Part shown: one piece after another, positions 50,190-58,230 of the stretch
Layout: every line of letters starts with the position of its first letter
How positions within the stretch are numbered: position 1 is the first letter of the stretch
Source of the DNA: Oscillospiraceae bacterium
GTDB taxonomy: Bacteria > Bacillota > Clostridia > Oscillospirales > CAG-272
Direction of reading: 5' to 3'
DNA length: 64,000 nt
NCBI GenBank assembly: GCA_015063535.1
Contig: SVTY01000001.1
Span: forward strand, 62,001-126,000
The notes under the pieces: model-generated
Database searches by the model: none
What the model was told of the DNA's origin: nothing
Seen by the model: the letters and a program-made list of their open reading frames with translations, nothing else
Position numbers and translations under genes: made by a program

Positions 50190-51098
50190 TCACCGATTCA
50201 TCAACAATTCAAACAGCATTTTATGCTTTTTGGCAACCGCATGCAAGATAATGCCGCAAGCAAACAGCAGAGCGGCGATAATCAGACAACCAATGCAAAC
50301 AAACAGAGTAGGGAAGCGATAAACCAATCCGGTTTTAAAATAATCAATTAAGACGGGAATCATAAACCCAATTCCCAAAACACTCATGAGAGACGCTAAA
50401 ATCGAGAAAAAACGAAGGGGACGGTATTCGGAAAATAGCCGAAAGATCGTCATAATGACCTTGATACCGTCGGATACCGTATTCAACTTGGAAACGCTGC
50501 CTTCCGGTCTATCCCGATATTCCACGGGAATCTCCTCCAATAGAAAATTCTTATCCAAGGCATGGATCGTCATTTCCGTTTCGATCTCAAACCCCTTGGA
50601 GAGAACAGGGAAGTTCTTTACAAACGGACGGCTGAATGCACGGTAGCCTGTCATGATATCCTTTACGTTACTTTTAAAAATCTTATTGATCAAAAAGCGA
50701 ACGCTCTTGTTTCCCGCATTATGAAACGGTCTTTTGTTTTCCTGAAAATACGTAGAAGAAAGGCGATCTCCGATTACCATATCCACACCTTTGTTTAAGA
50801 CAAGATCACACATTTCTCTTGCATTTTCGGCAGGATAGGTATCGTCCCCATCGATCATGAGATAACAATCCGCATCGATATTTCGAAACATGGAACGGAT
50901 CACATTTCCTTTTCCTTGACGGTATTCATAACGAACAATGGCGCCTGCCTTGCGTGCGATTTCATCCGTACCGTCTGTGGAATTGTTATCATATACATAA
51001 ATATCTGCCTCAGGCAAAGCAGCATGATAATCTTTTACAACCTTTTCAATTGTGATCGCCTCATTATAACAAGGGATCAATACAGCAATTTTAGACAT
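50190..51098 (-). CDS. Membrane-anchored family 2 glycosyltransferase
   Basis: Polyprenyl-phosphate-type glycosyltransferase of 302 residues. The GT-A domain (1-220) has IPCYNEAITIEKVV, the nucleotide site YDNNSTDGTDEI, and the IDGDDTYP Asp motif that binds metal and sugar nucleotide. The acceptor region contains MTGYRAFSRPFVK. Two C-terminal transmembrane helices (about 232-255 and 265-290) anchor it. This layout matches dolichyl-phosphate mannose synthase-like or ArnC-like enzymes. The sugar and lipid are unknown. It has its own promoter and terminator. Confidence 0.88.
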   Translation of the reverse strand: MSKIAVLIPCYNEAITIEKVVKDYHAALPEADIYVYDNNSTDGTDEIARKAGAIVRYEYRQGKGNVIRSMFRNIDADCYLMIDGDDTYPAENAREMCDLVLNKGVDMVIGDRLSSTYFQENKRPFHNAGNKSVRFLINKIFKSNVKDIMTGYRAFSRPFVKNFPVLSKGFEIETEMTIHALDKNFLLEEIPVEYRDRPEGSVSKLNTVSDGIKVIMTIFRLFSEYRPLRFFSILASLMSVLGIGFMIPVLIDYFKTGLVYRFPTLFVCIGCLIIAALLFACGIILHAVAKKHKMLFELLMNR

Positions 51099-51150
51099 TT
51101 ATGTTTCTCCTTGAAATTTGATACAGCTGGCTTTTTCAATTACTTTAATT

Positions 51151-51179
51151 ATTATATCATAGCCTATTGAAAAAATCAA
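51151..51179 (-). promoter_or_regulatory. Promoter of the glycosyltransferase gene
   Basis: On the minus strand TTGATT (51179-51174) and TATAAT (51156-51151) are 17 bp apart with TGA before the -10. Confidence 0.65.
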
Positions 51180-51221
51180 GGCTGAGAAGAAAACTTTATC
51201 CAAAAGATTCTTTTATTATAC

Positions 51222-51259
51222 AAAACAGTGACAATGTTTTTTCATTGCCACTGTTTTTT
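51222..51259 (-). terminator. Terminator of the flavodoxin-like gene
   Basis: AAAACAGTG/CACTGTTTT and CAATG/CATTG arms are separated by an A/C mismatch, with a T6 loop on the plus strand. It lies just after the stop at 51268. Two direct ACTGTTTTTT units (51250-51269) run from the stem into the stop codon. Confidence 0.65.
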
Positions 51260-51267
51260 ACTGTTTT

Positions 51268-51702
51268 TTACTGAAGGTTGTCGATTACCGATTGTACCCA
51301 AGCAATCAAATCTTGCTTTTCCGCATCGGATAGCTTTCCGCCCAAAAACGGAAGACCTCCGAGCTTTATGTACTTAACGGGCGTAATTACATTGGTTCCG
51401 GCTTCGTTTAAAACATTCAAAAGGAAAGTGCCCAATTTTTCATCTCCATCGATCAATAAAGCAACATTCTGTGCCTTTTTCTTATTTAATTCGGAGCAAA
51501 AGCGGCGAAGGATATCATCCGGCTCACCTTTGCCGGAGATTGCCAAAATAACCAGTCGCTCATTCTCACAAGAATATGCAGGGGGAACAATATCAATAGC
51601 GTTATAGTTTAGAGAAAGATCAAACTCTTTCTTAACCACCTCAGCCATTGCTTTCATTTTACCTTTACCGGAATAGTACAGAAACCTCATTTTTAATGCC
51701 AT
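51268..51702 (-). CDS. Flavodoxin-fold protein of unknown role
   Basis: A 144-residue alpha/beta protein. It begins MALKMRFLYYSGKGKMKAMAEVV, a flavodoxin-like phosphate-loop region (SGKGKMKA), followed by LVILAISGKGEPDDILRRF and NVALLIDGDEKLG. The central AISGKGEPDD and a short length fit a flavodoxin-like domain, but FMN-binding cannot be confirmed. The start at 51702 follows GGAGG. An in-frame ATG at 51741 overlaps that ribosome site. No operon partner lies nearby. It may be a redox carrier or a structural homologue. Confidence 0.6.
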   Translation of the reverse strand: MALKMRFLYYSGKGKMKAMAEVVKKEFDLSLNYNAIDIVPPAYSCENERLVILAISGKGEPDDILRRFCSELNKKKAQNVALLIDGDEKLGTFLLNVLNEAGTNVITPVKYIKLGGLPFLGGKLSDAEKQDLIAWVQSVIDNLQ

Positions 51703-51837
51703 GATGTAACATCCTCCAATGAAAATAATATTGTAAAACAATTATAACAGATTATTAAACAATAATCAAGAGCTTTTTTAATTTATTTGTAATTTTTTAA
51801 ATAAAAGAGCAGAAGAATGTAAAATTTCATGGAGTTC

Positions 51838-51866
51838 TTGACAAAGGTAAGGGAATGTGATAAAAT
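51838..51866 (+). promoter_or_regulatory. Strong promoter reading antisense into spoIIID
   Basis: TTGACA (51838-51843) and TAAAAT (51861-51866) are 17 bp apart on the plus strand. The next plus-strand gene is the trmH-like one at 52296, so its RNA would cross all of spoIIID in antisense. A 15-nt palindrome AAAATAC-C-GTATTTT (51869-51883) sits at the predicted start site. Confidence 0.6.
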
Positions 51867-51897
51867 AAAAAATACCGTATTTTACGAAAGAAATATA

Positions 51898-51925
51898 ATT
51901 ATACAAAATGCAAATTTTGTATAAT
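51898..51925. repeat. 12-bp hairpin with GCAA tetraloop
   Basis: Perfect arms ATTATACAAAAT and ATTTTGTATAAT enclose GCAA, a GNRA loop, on the plus strand. Read on the minus strand it could be the AT-rich terminator of spoIIID (tail TATATTTCTTT). Read on the plus strand it would be a stable structure in the leader from the 51838 promoter, followed by AGGGGGG. Confidence 0.6.
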
Positions 51926-51943
51926 CAGGGGGGATTGAAAGTT

Positions 51944-51979
51944 GTGTCGATTATCTTTCTTTATGTGCGCTATATTTAA
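51944..51979 (+). CDS. Possible 11-residue leader peptide antisense to spoIIID 3' end
   Basis: After AGGGGGG (51927-51933) a GTG at 51944 opens MSIIFLYVRYI then stops. Spacing to the ribosome site is 10 nt. A TTG at 51935 would give three more residues. It lies in the leader from the 51838 promoter and overlaps the end of spoIIID. It may be chance. Confidence 0.2.
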   Translation: MSIIFLYVRYI

Positions 51980-52214
51980 TTCTTGTAGCTTCTCCGCCTC
52001 GAATATGCCGTTCTTTTTTATTCAGCTCCAAAATTTCTTTTGCCTGCCAATATAATGGCTTATTTATTTTTTTTAGTGTTTGCGTAATATCTTTATGTAC
52101 CGTGCTTTTGCTGATTCCAAAATGATTGGCAACCGAACGTACTGTTGCTTTATATTCTACAAGATATTCAGCCAGTAAAACACACCGTTCTTTTCCCGAT
52201 GAAATGTACATCAT
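51951..52214 (-). CDS. spoIIID: Sporulation transcriptional regulator SpoIIID
   Basis: Mother-cell DNA-binding protein of 87 residues, usual length. The helix-turn-helix ATVRSVANHFGISKSTVHKDI (about 23-43) and the C-terminal basic patch HIRGGEATRIKY are diagnostic. In Bacillus and Clostridium it acts after sigma-E to switch mother-cell genes and to promote sigma-K expression. It stands alone between a flavodoxin-like gene and a divergent methyltransferase. A sigma-E-like promoter (52274-52248) lies upstream. Two ATGs at 52214 and 52211 are possible starts. Confidence 0.96.
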   Translation of the reverse strand: MMYISSGKERCVLLAEYLVEYKATVRSVANHFGISKSTVHKDITQTLKKINKPLYWQAKEILELNKKERHIRGGEATRIKYSAHKER

Positions 52215-52226
52215 AATTCAGAATCT

Positions 52227-52256
52227 CCCATATAGTTATTCCTTATAAATATATGG
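52227..52256 (-). repeat. Inverted repeat adjoining the spoIIID ribosome site
   Basis: On the minus strand CCATATA pairs with TATATGG, whose G residues merge with GGGAG, the spoIIID ribosome site. The -10 element lies in the 5' arm, so an RNA starting from it would lack that arm. Confidence 0.4.
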
Positions 52257-52274
52257 TTTTTACATCGTATTTAT
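52248..52274 (-). promoter_or_regulatory. Candidate sigma-E promoter of spoIIID
   Basis: On the minus strand ATA (52274-52272), a 16-nt spacer and CATATATT (52255-52248) match the sigma-E pattern ATA-N16-CATACANT. The start site would be near 52241, leaving a leader of about 27 nt with the ribosome site intact. spoIIID is a known sigma-E target in Bacillus. Confidence 0.45.
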
Positions 52275-52295
52275 TATTGTTTGTATGAGGTTTTT

Positions 52296-53066
52296 ATGCA
52301 AAAAGAAACTGTAAAGTTTGTAAATTCCAATTTGTTTGAAGGCATGCCCTCTATCTCTGCATTAATCAAAGGAATTGAAGCACAGAAAAATGATCGAAAA
52401 ATTTTAAAAATACTTTTTGATGCAGATAAACTTCGAACGAAGCAAGGAGAATTTAATTTTTTACAAAAAAAATCCAAAGAGTTGGACTTTTTTATTGAGA
52501 CGGTTTCCAGAGAAGAAATTGATCGGATAACGGTTGGAAATACGCACGGAGGGATCGTGGCGGAATGTACGGATCGCAATTTACCGATGCTTTCCGAAGT
52601 AGACATTTTACCGAATGGGGTCTATTTCATTTTGGAGGGCGTGGAGGATCCGTATAACTTCGGATACGCCATTCGATCCTTATACGCCGCAGGCGTGGAC
52701 GGCTTGATCCTTGGTGCACGCAATTGGATGGGTGCTGCGGGAGTGGTTGCCCGTTCTTCGGCGGGAACCTCCGAGCTGATGCGGTTATTTACCTGTGAGG
52801 CAACGGAAGCAATCGATTTGTTTCATAAAAGGGGCTATTCTGTTATCTGTGCCGGCATTCGTGACTCGGAATCCTTGTTCGATACCGACCTAAAAAAGCC
52901 GTTATTGGTCATTTTGGGAGGAGAAAAACGAGGGATCTCCCGCAATATTCTGAATCTCGCCGACCGGATCGTGCGTATCGATTACGGCAGCTCCTTTGGC
53001 GGCTCGCTGTCTACCTCTGCCGCTGCCGCAGTGTTTGCCTTTGAGATCTTACGGGCAAATCGGTGA
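52296..53066 (+). CDS. TrmH/SpoU family RNA 2'-O-methyltransferase
   Basis: SPOUT methyltransferase of 256 residues. Motif 1 is LEGVEDPYNFGYAIRSLYAAG, motif 2 LVILGGEKRGIS, and motif 3 IDYGSSFGGSLSTSAAAAV. These bind SAM in the trefoil knot. The N-terminal 100 residues (with FLQKKSKELDFF) resemble a substrate-binding domain. The target is an rRNA or tRNA ribose, not determined. It starts at the ATG at 52296 after GAGG. No good local promoter was found, so the distant 51838 promoter may drive it. Confidence 0.87.
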   Translation: MQKETVKFVNSNLFEGMPSISALIKGIEAQKNDRKILKILFDADKLRTKQGEFNFLQKKSKELDFFIETVSREEIDRITVGNTHGGIVAECTDRNLPMLSEVDILPNGVYFILEGVEDPYNFGYAIRSLYAAGVDGLILGARNWMGAAGVVARSSAGTSELMRLFTCEATEAIDLFHKRGYSVICAGIRDSESLFDTDLKKPLLVILGGEKRGISRNILNLADRIVRIDYGSSFGGSLSTSAAAAVFAFEILRANR

Positions 53067-53149
53067 GCGTTTATTTGACAACGTGGACTTTTTTTCGAAT
53101 CTTCAAAAAATAAGCAAAAAGTATTTATGCTTTATTCAAATATTTGTGA

Positions 53150-53155
53150 TATAAT
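53150..53155 (+). promoter_or_regulatory. Extended -10 of proC
   Basis: TGA-TATAAT (53147-53155) lies about 45 nt before proC with a poor -35 (ATGCTT). It is a likely extended -10 promoter. Confidence 0.5.
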
Positions 53156-53197
53156 GGTAACACAATTTTGTGAAATTCTTGTACGGAGCTGTGAAAA

Positions 53198-54016
53198 ATG
53201 AATCGAAATTTTGCTGTGATCGGCGTTGGGAATATGGCAAAATCTATTCTTGCCGGAATGGTCGCTTCCCCATGTCTCTCTCTTGCGGGATTGACCTTGT
53301 TTGATAAAAATACAAGCCAATACGATTCCTTATCGGAGAAGATCGTCAAGCTCTCCACCTTTGCCCGAAGCATTCCAGAGGCGGTGGAGGCATCGGATTG
53401 TCTTCTGCTTTCCGTAAAGCCTCAAAATTTCCCGGAGATCATGGCAGAGATCAAGCAAGCGCCCTCGTATGCCTCTAAGCTGTATATTTCCATTGCGGCG
53501 GGCGTGGAGTCAAAGTACATCTCCGATGCACTGGGCGGTGCCTGTGTTATACGAGTCTTACCCAATCTGCCGATGACGGTAGGAGCGGGGGTTTCGCTGA
53601 TCTGTCAAAATGAAACTGCCTCCTCGGAGGATATTGCCTTTGTTCAGGAGGTATTTCGCTCTGCCGGCAGTATTGTGATGATTCGAGAGAAAGAAATGAA
53701 CCGTATGATCGGTGTTACCTCTTCTTCCCCTGCCTATGTGTTTCAATTTGTTCATGCCATTTGTCAAGGGGCGTTGGCGCAAGGCTTAACATCGGATCTT
53801 CTTGAGGTTGTATGCGATGTTATCATCGGCTCCGCACAGTTGTTAAAGCAATGCGGTGAAACACCGAAGGCATTGATCGACAAGGTGGCATCGAAGGGCG
53901 GAACCACTGAGCAGGCGTTGAGGATATTGAACGAGCGTGGCTTTGACGAAACGATCCGAGAGGCTATGATCGCATGCACCGAGCGTGCGGATGAATTGGG
54001 AAAATCGAAATCATAA
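53198..54016 (+). CDS. proC: Pyrroline-5-carboxylate reductase
   Basis: Last step of proline synthesis, 272 residues. The Rossmann site VIGVGNMAKSILAG starts at residue 7. ISIAAGVESKYISDAL and the catalytic-region GVTSSSPAYVFQFVHAI, then KVASKGGTTEQALRIL, are typical. It reduces pyrroline-5-carboxylate using NAD(P)H. proA and proB are not in the window. It is followed 36 nt later by an unrelated membrane-protein gene. Confidence 0.95.
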   Translation: MNRNFAVIGVGNMAKSILAGMVASPCLSLAGLTLFDKNTSQYDSLSEKIVKLSTFARSIPEAVEASDCLLLSVKPQNFPEIMAEIKQAPSYASKLYISIAAGVESKYISDALGGACVIRVLPNLPMTVGAGVSLICQNETASSEDIAFVQEVFRSAGSIVMIREKEMNRMIGVTSSSPAYVFQFVHAICQGALAQGLTSDLLEVVCDVIIGSAQLLKQCGETPKALIDKVASKGGTTEQALRILNERGFDETIREAMIACTERADELGKSKS

Positions 54017-54052
54017 TTTTATTTATAATTTATAAAAAAGGAATCAAAAACA

Positions 54053-55066
54053 TTGAGCAGTCGCAGAAACGAAAAAAAGACAAAAAAATTTAAGCTGTTT
54101 GACATGAATCGGGATGGAAAAGGCGTTTATGAGGTAGAGAATCGAAAGCCCACCTTAAAATTCTTTTTCATTTTGTTCAAGCGAAAATTTACGCAATTAC
54201 TTCAATTGAATCTTTTGATGCTCTTTCAGATCATCCCGATCCTGATCATTGCGGGGCTGTATTTTATGGGAACCAAAACACCGTCGGTAACCGATGCGCT
54301 CTATGCGCCGCTTTACGGTATTTCGAAGATCCATCCCTCCCCTGCCCTGACCTCCGCCTTGGATATGGCCGGAATACAGATGGAGCTTCCCATCTTCAGT
54401 CCGTGGGCAACCGCTTTGATGATCGGATTGATCCTCTTTTTGGCACTCACCTTCGGTTGGCAAAATGTCGGTGCCAAATATGTATTGCGGGGACTGTTCC
54501 GCGGAGATGCGGTATTTGTGTTCTCGGATTATTTCTATGCGATCAAGCGGAACCTCAAGCAAGCATTTTGGCTGGGGCTGTTGGATTTCCTGTTCAGTGC
54601 CGTTTTGATCATTGATTTTATTTTCTTCTATTTCCGAACCGGCTCATTCGGCACAGATTTTATGTACTTTGCCATCTTTGCCATCGGTCTTCTCTATTTG
54701 GTGATGCGCTTTTACATGTATCATCTGCTCATCACATTTGACCTGAAAAATTGGAAGATATTAAAAAATTCTTTGATCTTTACGGTATTGGGGATCAAGA
54801 GAAACCTTATGGCCGGGTTGGGGATCCTTCTTTTGTTGGGGCTCCATGTGCTGTTGATCATCCTATTGGTTCCGATGGGCGTAGCTGTGCCTTTGGTCTT
54901 GCCGTTGGTCTATCTGCTCGCTGTGATCGGATTTATCACGACTTATGCCGCCTACCCCGTTATCGACCGTTATATGATCGCTCCTTATCAGACGCAAGAA
55001 GCAATACCGTCGGAAGCATCGGATGAGATCGAAGCAACCGACGAAACAGAATCCGAATGTGAATAA
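54053..55066 (+). CDS. YesL/DUF624-like membrane protein
   Basis: A 337-residue protein with about six transmembrane helices. A basic, N-terminal cytoplasmic stretch (SSRRNEKKTKKFKLFDM) is followed by the domain of DUF624 (YesL) proteins, seen in GLFRGDAVFVFSDYFYAIKRNLKQAFWLGLLD. The C-terminus is acidic (EATDETESECE). YesL-like proteins often accompany sugar ABC transporters or glycan-degradation genes, which are absent here, so function is unknown. It starts with TTG at 54053 after AAAAGGAATC. Confidence 0.7.
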   Translation: MSSRRNEKKTKKFKLFDMNRDGKGVYEVENRKPTLKFFFILFKRKFTQLLQLNLLMLFQIIPILIIAGLYFMGTKTPSVTDALYAPLYGISKIHPSPALTSALDMAGIQMELPIFSPWATALMIGLILFLALTFGWQNVGAKYVLRGLFRGDAVFVFSDYFYAIKRNLKQAFWLGLLDFLFSAVLIIDFIFFYFRTGSFGTDFMYFAIFAIGLLYLVMRFYMYHLLITFDLKNWKILKNSLIFTVLGIKRNLMAGLGILLLLGLHVLLIILLVPMGVAVPLVLPLVYLLAVIGFITTYAAYPVIDRYMIAPYQTQEAIPSEASDEIEATDETESECE

Positions 55067-55082
55067 TTCTGCTAATTACAGC

Positions 55083-55115
55083 AAGGGGATAGCACCGATC
55101 ACGGGCTATCCCCTT
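55083..55115. terminator. Terminator overlapping the 3' end of the deacetylase gene
   Basis: A perfect 11-bp stem AAGGGGATAGC/GCTATCCCCTT lies between convergent genes. The arm at 55105-55115 encodes part of the last residues of the deacetylase. Confidence 0.7.
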
Positions 55116-55803
55116 GAATCAGTTCAGAGACCGTAACAAATTCATAGCCTTTTGCCAAAATTTCGGGAATGATCCGACGAAGCGCATCGCAGGTGGTATT
55201 TCCTCCCGATACATAATCGTGCATCAGAATAATATCTCCTCCTTTTAGCTCCTTCATTACGGTCTGCGTAATGGCGGAGGAAGGATTCAATGCCCAATCC
55301 AGCGTGTCGATGCTCCAAAGCACCACATGATAGCGTTTTTTATTCATCAATGCTTGCAAGGAGGGATTCATCATGCCTTCGGGCGGGCGAAACACATGTG
55401 GGCGTATCCCGACCAACCGATAGAGGGCTTCCTCACACCGTATGATCTCCTTAGTCAATTCTTCTTCGGACAGGCTGCTGATCCTTTTATGAGAATAGGT
55501 GTGATTGCCTATCTCACAGCCGGAATCCACGATCTTTTGTAGCATATCGGGATATTGCTCGGCATTGATACCGATAATAAAAAAGGTTGCCGGAATATGA
55601 TATTCCTCTAAGATCGAAAGAATTTCCTTCGTATATCTGGGATGAGGTCCGTCATCAAAGGTCAGGGCAATCTGTTTTTCCTTGGCGGAGCTTCGGCAGT
55701 ACACATGTCCATATGCTTCCGATGAAAACGTCGGAGCGGTAAAAAAATTCCACAGAAAACAACAGGTCAGAAGCCAACAGCCTACTTTGTTACGGAGCTT
55801 CAT
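55099..55803 (-). CDS. Polysaccharide deacetylase (NodB domain)
   Basis: Secreted CE4 deacetylase of 234 residues with a signal sequence (about 1-28). The NodB motifs are present: ALTFDDGPHPRYT (metal and catalytic Asp), HTYSHKRIS (two His metal ligands), FRPPEGMM, and LMHDY near the C-terminus (catalytic His in ILMHD). It removes N-acetyl groups from a cell-wall or spore polymer. Its start overlaps the stop of pdaA by 14 nt, so it is co-translated with it. It may share the cortex-modification task. Confidence 0.88.
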   Translation of the reverse strand: MKLRNKVGCWLLTCCFLWNFFTAPTFSSEAYGHVYCRSSAKEKQIALTFDDGPHPRYTKEILSILEEYHIPATFFIIGINAEQYPDMLQKIVDSGCEIGNHTYSHKRISSLSEEELTKEIIRCEEALYRLVGIRPHVFRPPEGMMNPSLQALMNKKRYHVVLWSIDTLDWALNPSSAITQTVMKELKGGDIILMHDYVSGGNTTCDALRRIIPEILAKGYEFVTVSELIQGDSP

Positions 55804-56581
55804 TGGTCAATTCATCCAAGGTTCCGAACCGATATCCGCAAGCCTTTAATTCTCGGATCAGCGGTGCCATGATCTTGGTGTTAGTTTCCGAGGTCGGGTG
55901 AAGCAGGATGATCGCTCCATTGTGCATATGATCCATGATCTTTTTCATGGCAAAATCCTCTGAGGGTTGGTTGTTATTGTCCCAGTCGGCATATGCCAAG
56001 CTCCAAAAAATCGTTTGATAGCCCATACGGTTGGCAAACTCTAAGGATCGCTCGTCAAATTTTCCTTCGGGGGGACGGTAATAGTTTGCCATCTCCGCAC
56101 CTGTCGTTTGATGATAGAGCTCCTTTAAGGAGCTCAGTTCCTCTTGAAATTGCTCGAATTGATCGAGTGTTGTCATGTCCTTATGATGATAGGTGTGATT
56201 GGCAACAATGTGTCCTTCCTGTTGCATCCGTCGAACCAGATCGGGCTGACTGCTGATCAAGTGCCCCAAAACAAAAAATGCCCCGGGAACCTGTTCTTGC
56301 TTTAATATATCCAAAATCTTTGCTACGTTTCCGTTTTCATATCCCGCATCAAAGGTCAGATAAACCACCTTTTCTTCGGCATTATCTCCATGCCAAAGGT
56401 CCACATAATATGCGTGATACTGCTCAATAAATTGCAGTGTACGGTCGGCAAGAGGCTGCTTGTGTTCTTTGTTCCGTGGGCAATACCAGTTGTGGGGAGT
56501 ATCGCTTATGGCGGATACCGACATCAAGCAAATGGAAAGGCAAAGAATGCCTATTGTGAATGCATACCATAATTTTTTCAT
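55790..56581 (-). CDS. pdaA: PdaA-like delta-lactam-biosynthetic de-N-acetylase
   Basis: Exported CE4 enzyme of 263 residues. A signal peptide (1-24) precedes NWYCPRNKEHKQP, a hallmark N-terminal block of PdaA (SWYF-RN type). The NodB core has YLTFDAGYENGN, HTYHHKDMT, YRPPEGKF and ILLHPTS. The Ala after FD in FDAGYEN mirrors PdaA. In Bacillus PdaA deacetylates muramic acid to make cortex delta-lactam, needed for germination. The start is the ATG at 56581 after GGAGGG. It adds to the sporulation genes of this window. Confidence 0.88.
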   Translation of the reverse strand: MKKLWYAFTIGILCLSICLMSVSAISDTPHNWYCPRNKEHKQPLADRTLQFIEQYHAYYVDLWHGDNAEEKVVYLTFDAGYENGNVAKILDILKQEQVPGAFFVLGHLISSQPDLVRRMQQEGHIVANHTYHHKDMTTLDQFEQFQEELSSLKELYHQTTGAEMANYYRPPEGKFDERSLEFANRMGYQTIFWSLAYADWDNNNQPSEDFAMKKIMDHMHNGAIILLHPTSETNTKIMAPLIRELKACGYRFGTLDELTNEAP

Positions 56582-56690
56582 TTTTCTTTTCCCTCCAATC
56601 ATAGAATGGTCGGAAGCAGAGAAAAATACACATTGTAATTCTTGTTACGGATTACGACACTTAACACGAAAAGCAAAAAATTCCGAAAAT

Positions 56691-56726
56691 AAAAAGGAAT
56701 GGTTTATCATGAACCATTCCTTTTTG
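56691..56726 (-). terminator. Terminator of the histidine operon
   Basis: A 13-bp stem AAAAGGAATGGTT/AACCATTCCTTTT with a 7-nt loop lies 15 nt after hisK. T-runs occur on both strands. It separates hisK from pdaA. Confidence 0.85.
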
Positions 56727-56740
56727 AGTTTGTTGAAGAA

Positions 56741-57565
56741 TTAAATGGAAATCGGAGCAAATTGACCGTTTTGGACGACCCAAAGCTCACGAATACCGCA
56801 AGTGCGTGCCAATTCAACCGATTCCGCAAAGTGACACAGCAGAGCTTGCGCATGATGGGCGTCACTGTTTAAGATCACACGTCCGTTTTTTTGTGCGATC
56901 CGCTTGAGGATAAACGGTGCCGGATAGGGCGCTTTTTTCCATCCTCGGGAGATGGCACCTGTATTGATCTCAATCAGAGTATCCTGCTCCAAGAGGGAAT
57001 CCAATGCCTCATATGCTAACGAAATATAGCGGGGATCCGATTCATCCAAATATCGACTGTACTCGTTGTATTTGGTCAGCAGGTCGAAATGTCCTACAAT
57101 GTCGCACTTGGTTTTGGACACGATCTCGGAGACCATTTCATAATATCGCTTGACAAAAGACCACACATCGCCGTCAAACAGCAGTTGGATCCCTCGGGAC
57201 AATTCCTCGGGTGCCAAATCAATGGCAAATTCCATGCCGTTTTTTTTGATTTGGTGAACCGAGCCAATGATATATTCGGGCTTTACGGGAAGCGGATCGG
57301 AATAATAATCCATTTCCACCCCACAAAGGATCTCAATTGAATCCCGATATGCTTGCTTCAGTCGTCCGATCTCGTTCCAATATGCCTGTAATGTATTTGG
57401 ATCCATACACCACAATTCCTGCCCCGCAAGCTCGGATGCCGGCGCATGACCCGAAAAGCCAAGGGTCGTACAGCCGAGCTGTATGGCGGAGACGACCATT
57501 TCCGTAGCGGTGCTTTTTCCGTCGCAGAAGGTGGTATGGGTATGCAAATTACAGCGGGGGATCAT
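56741..57565 (-). CDS. hisK: Histidinol-phosphatase, PHP family (HisK/HisJ type)
   Basis: PHP-domain phosphatase of 274 residues. N-terminal [19 protein letters not shown] and [10 protein letters not shown] supply metal His residues, and VEMDYYSD and ILNSDAHHA the rest. It converts histidinol phosphate to histidinol, supplying the step that the short HisB in this operon lacks. It is the last gene and overlaps hisIE by 4 nt. Gram-positives typically use this PHP type instead of the HAD phosphatase of E. coli HisB. Confidence 0.92.
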   Translation of the reverse strand: MIPRCNLHTHTTFCDGKSTATEMVVSAIQLGCTTLGFSGHAPASELAGQELWCMDPNTLQAYWNEIGRLKQAYRDSIEILCGVEMDYYSDPLPVKPEYIIGSVHQIKKNGMEFAIDLAPEELSRGIQLLFDGDVWSFVKRYYEMVSEIVSKTKCDIVGHFDLLTKYNEYSRYLDESDPRYISLAYEALDSLLEQDTLIEINTGAISRGWKKAPYPAPFILKRIAQKNGRVILNSDAHHAQALLCHFAESVELARTCGIRELWVVQNGQFAPISI

Positions 57566-58212
57566 TTTGTCATTTTCTCCTGCTTGACCTTATGATCGAT
57601 TACATGGCGGGAAGCCAATTCGGCACGGATATCGTCCAAAGAAATCCCCATTTCGATCATTAAGACCATGACATGATAAACCAGATCGGCAATTTCATAA
57701 ATGGTTTCTGCCTTATCGTCAGCCTTTCCCGCAATAATGACCTCGGTGGATTCCTCTCCCACCTTTTTCAGAATTTTATCAATTCCCTTTTCAAACAAAT
57801 AAGTGGTATAAGAGCCTTCCTTTTTCTCAAGTTTTCTTCCTTCGATGACCTTCATCAGAGCATCCAGCGAAAATTCGCCTTCGGCATCATTGATATACAC
57901 AGGATCGTTAAAGCAGGAATCGGCACCTGTATGGCAAGCGGGACCGTCCTTATAGACCGAAACGGTCAGGGCATCCCGATCGCAATCGGCAACGATACTT
58001 ACAATATGCTGTTTATTGCCGGAGGTCTCCCCTTTTCTCCACAGACATTGTCTAGATCTTGACCAAAAGCAGGTGGTTCCCTCCTTCATGCTGATCTCCA
58101 AGCTCTCCCGATTCATATAGGCGACCGTTAATACTTTTTTGGTGGCGGCATCGACCACAACTGCGGGAATCAATCCCTTTTCATCAAATTTCAATTCGTT
58201 AATGGTAAGCAT
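57562..58212 (-). CDS. hisIE: Bifunctional phosphoribosyl-AMP cyclohydrolase/phosphoribosyl-ATP pyrophosphatase HisIE
   Basis: Fusion enzyme of 216 residues. The N-terminal HisI (about 1-110) has [18 protein letters not shown], the DCDRD metal motif, and CHTG with zinc Cys. The C-terminal HisE (about 115-205) has [15 protein letters not shown] and DLVYHVMVL. It carries out the second and third steps of the pathway. Overlap with hisK is 4 nt; the gap to hisF is 18 nt. Confidence 0.95.
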   Translation of the reverse strand: MLTINELKFDEKGLIPAVVVDAATKKVLTVAYMNRESLEISMKEGTTCFWSRSRQCLWRKGETSGNKQHIVSIVADCDRDALTVSVYKDGPACHTGADSCFNDPVYINDAEGEFSLDALMKVIEGRKLEKKEGSYTTYLFEKGIDKILKKVGEESTEVIIAGKADDKAETIYEIADLVYHVMVLMIEMGISLDDIRAELASRHVIDHKVKQEKMTK

Positions 58213-58230
58213 ATTTTTTCTCCGTATAAA

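Noticed and set aside
56602-56632. Sigma-G-like promoter (TGTGTA-N18-CATTCTA) before pdaA
   Set aside because: The start site it implies, near 56595, would fall inside the GGAGG ribosome site, leaving no usable leader.
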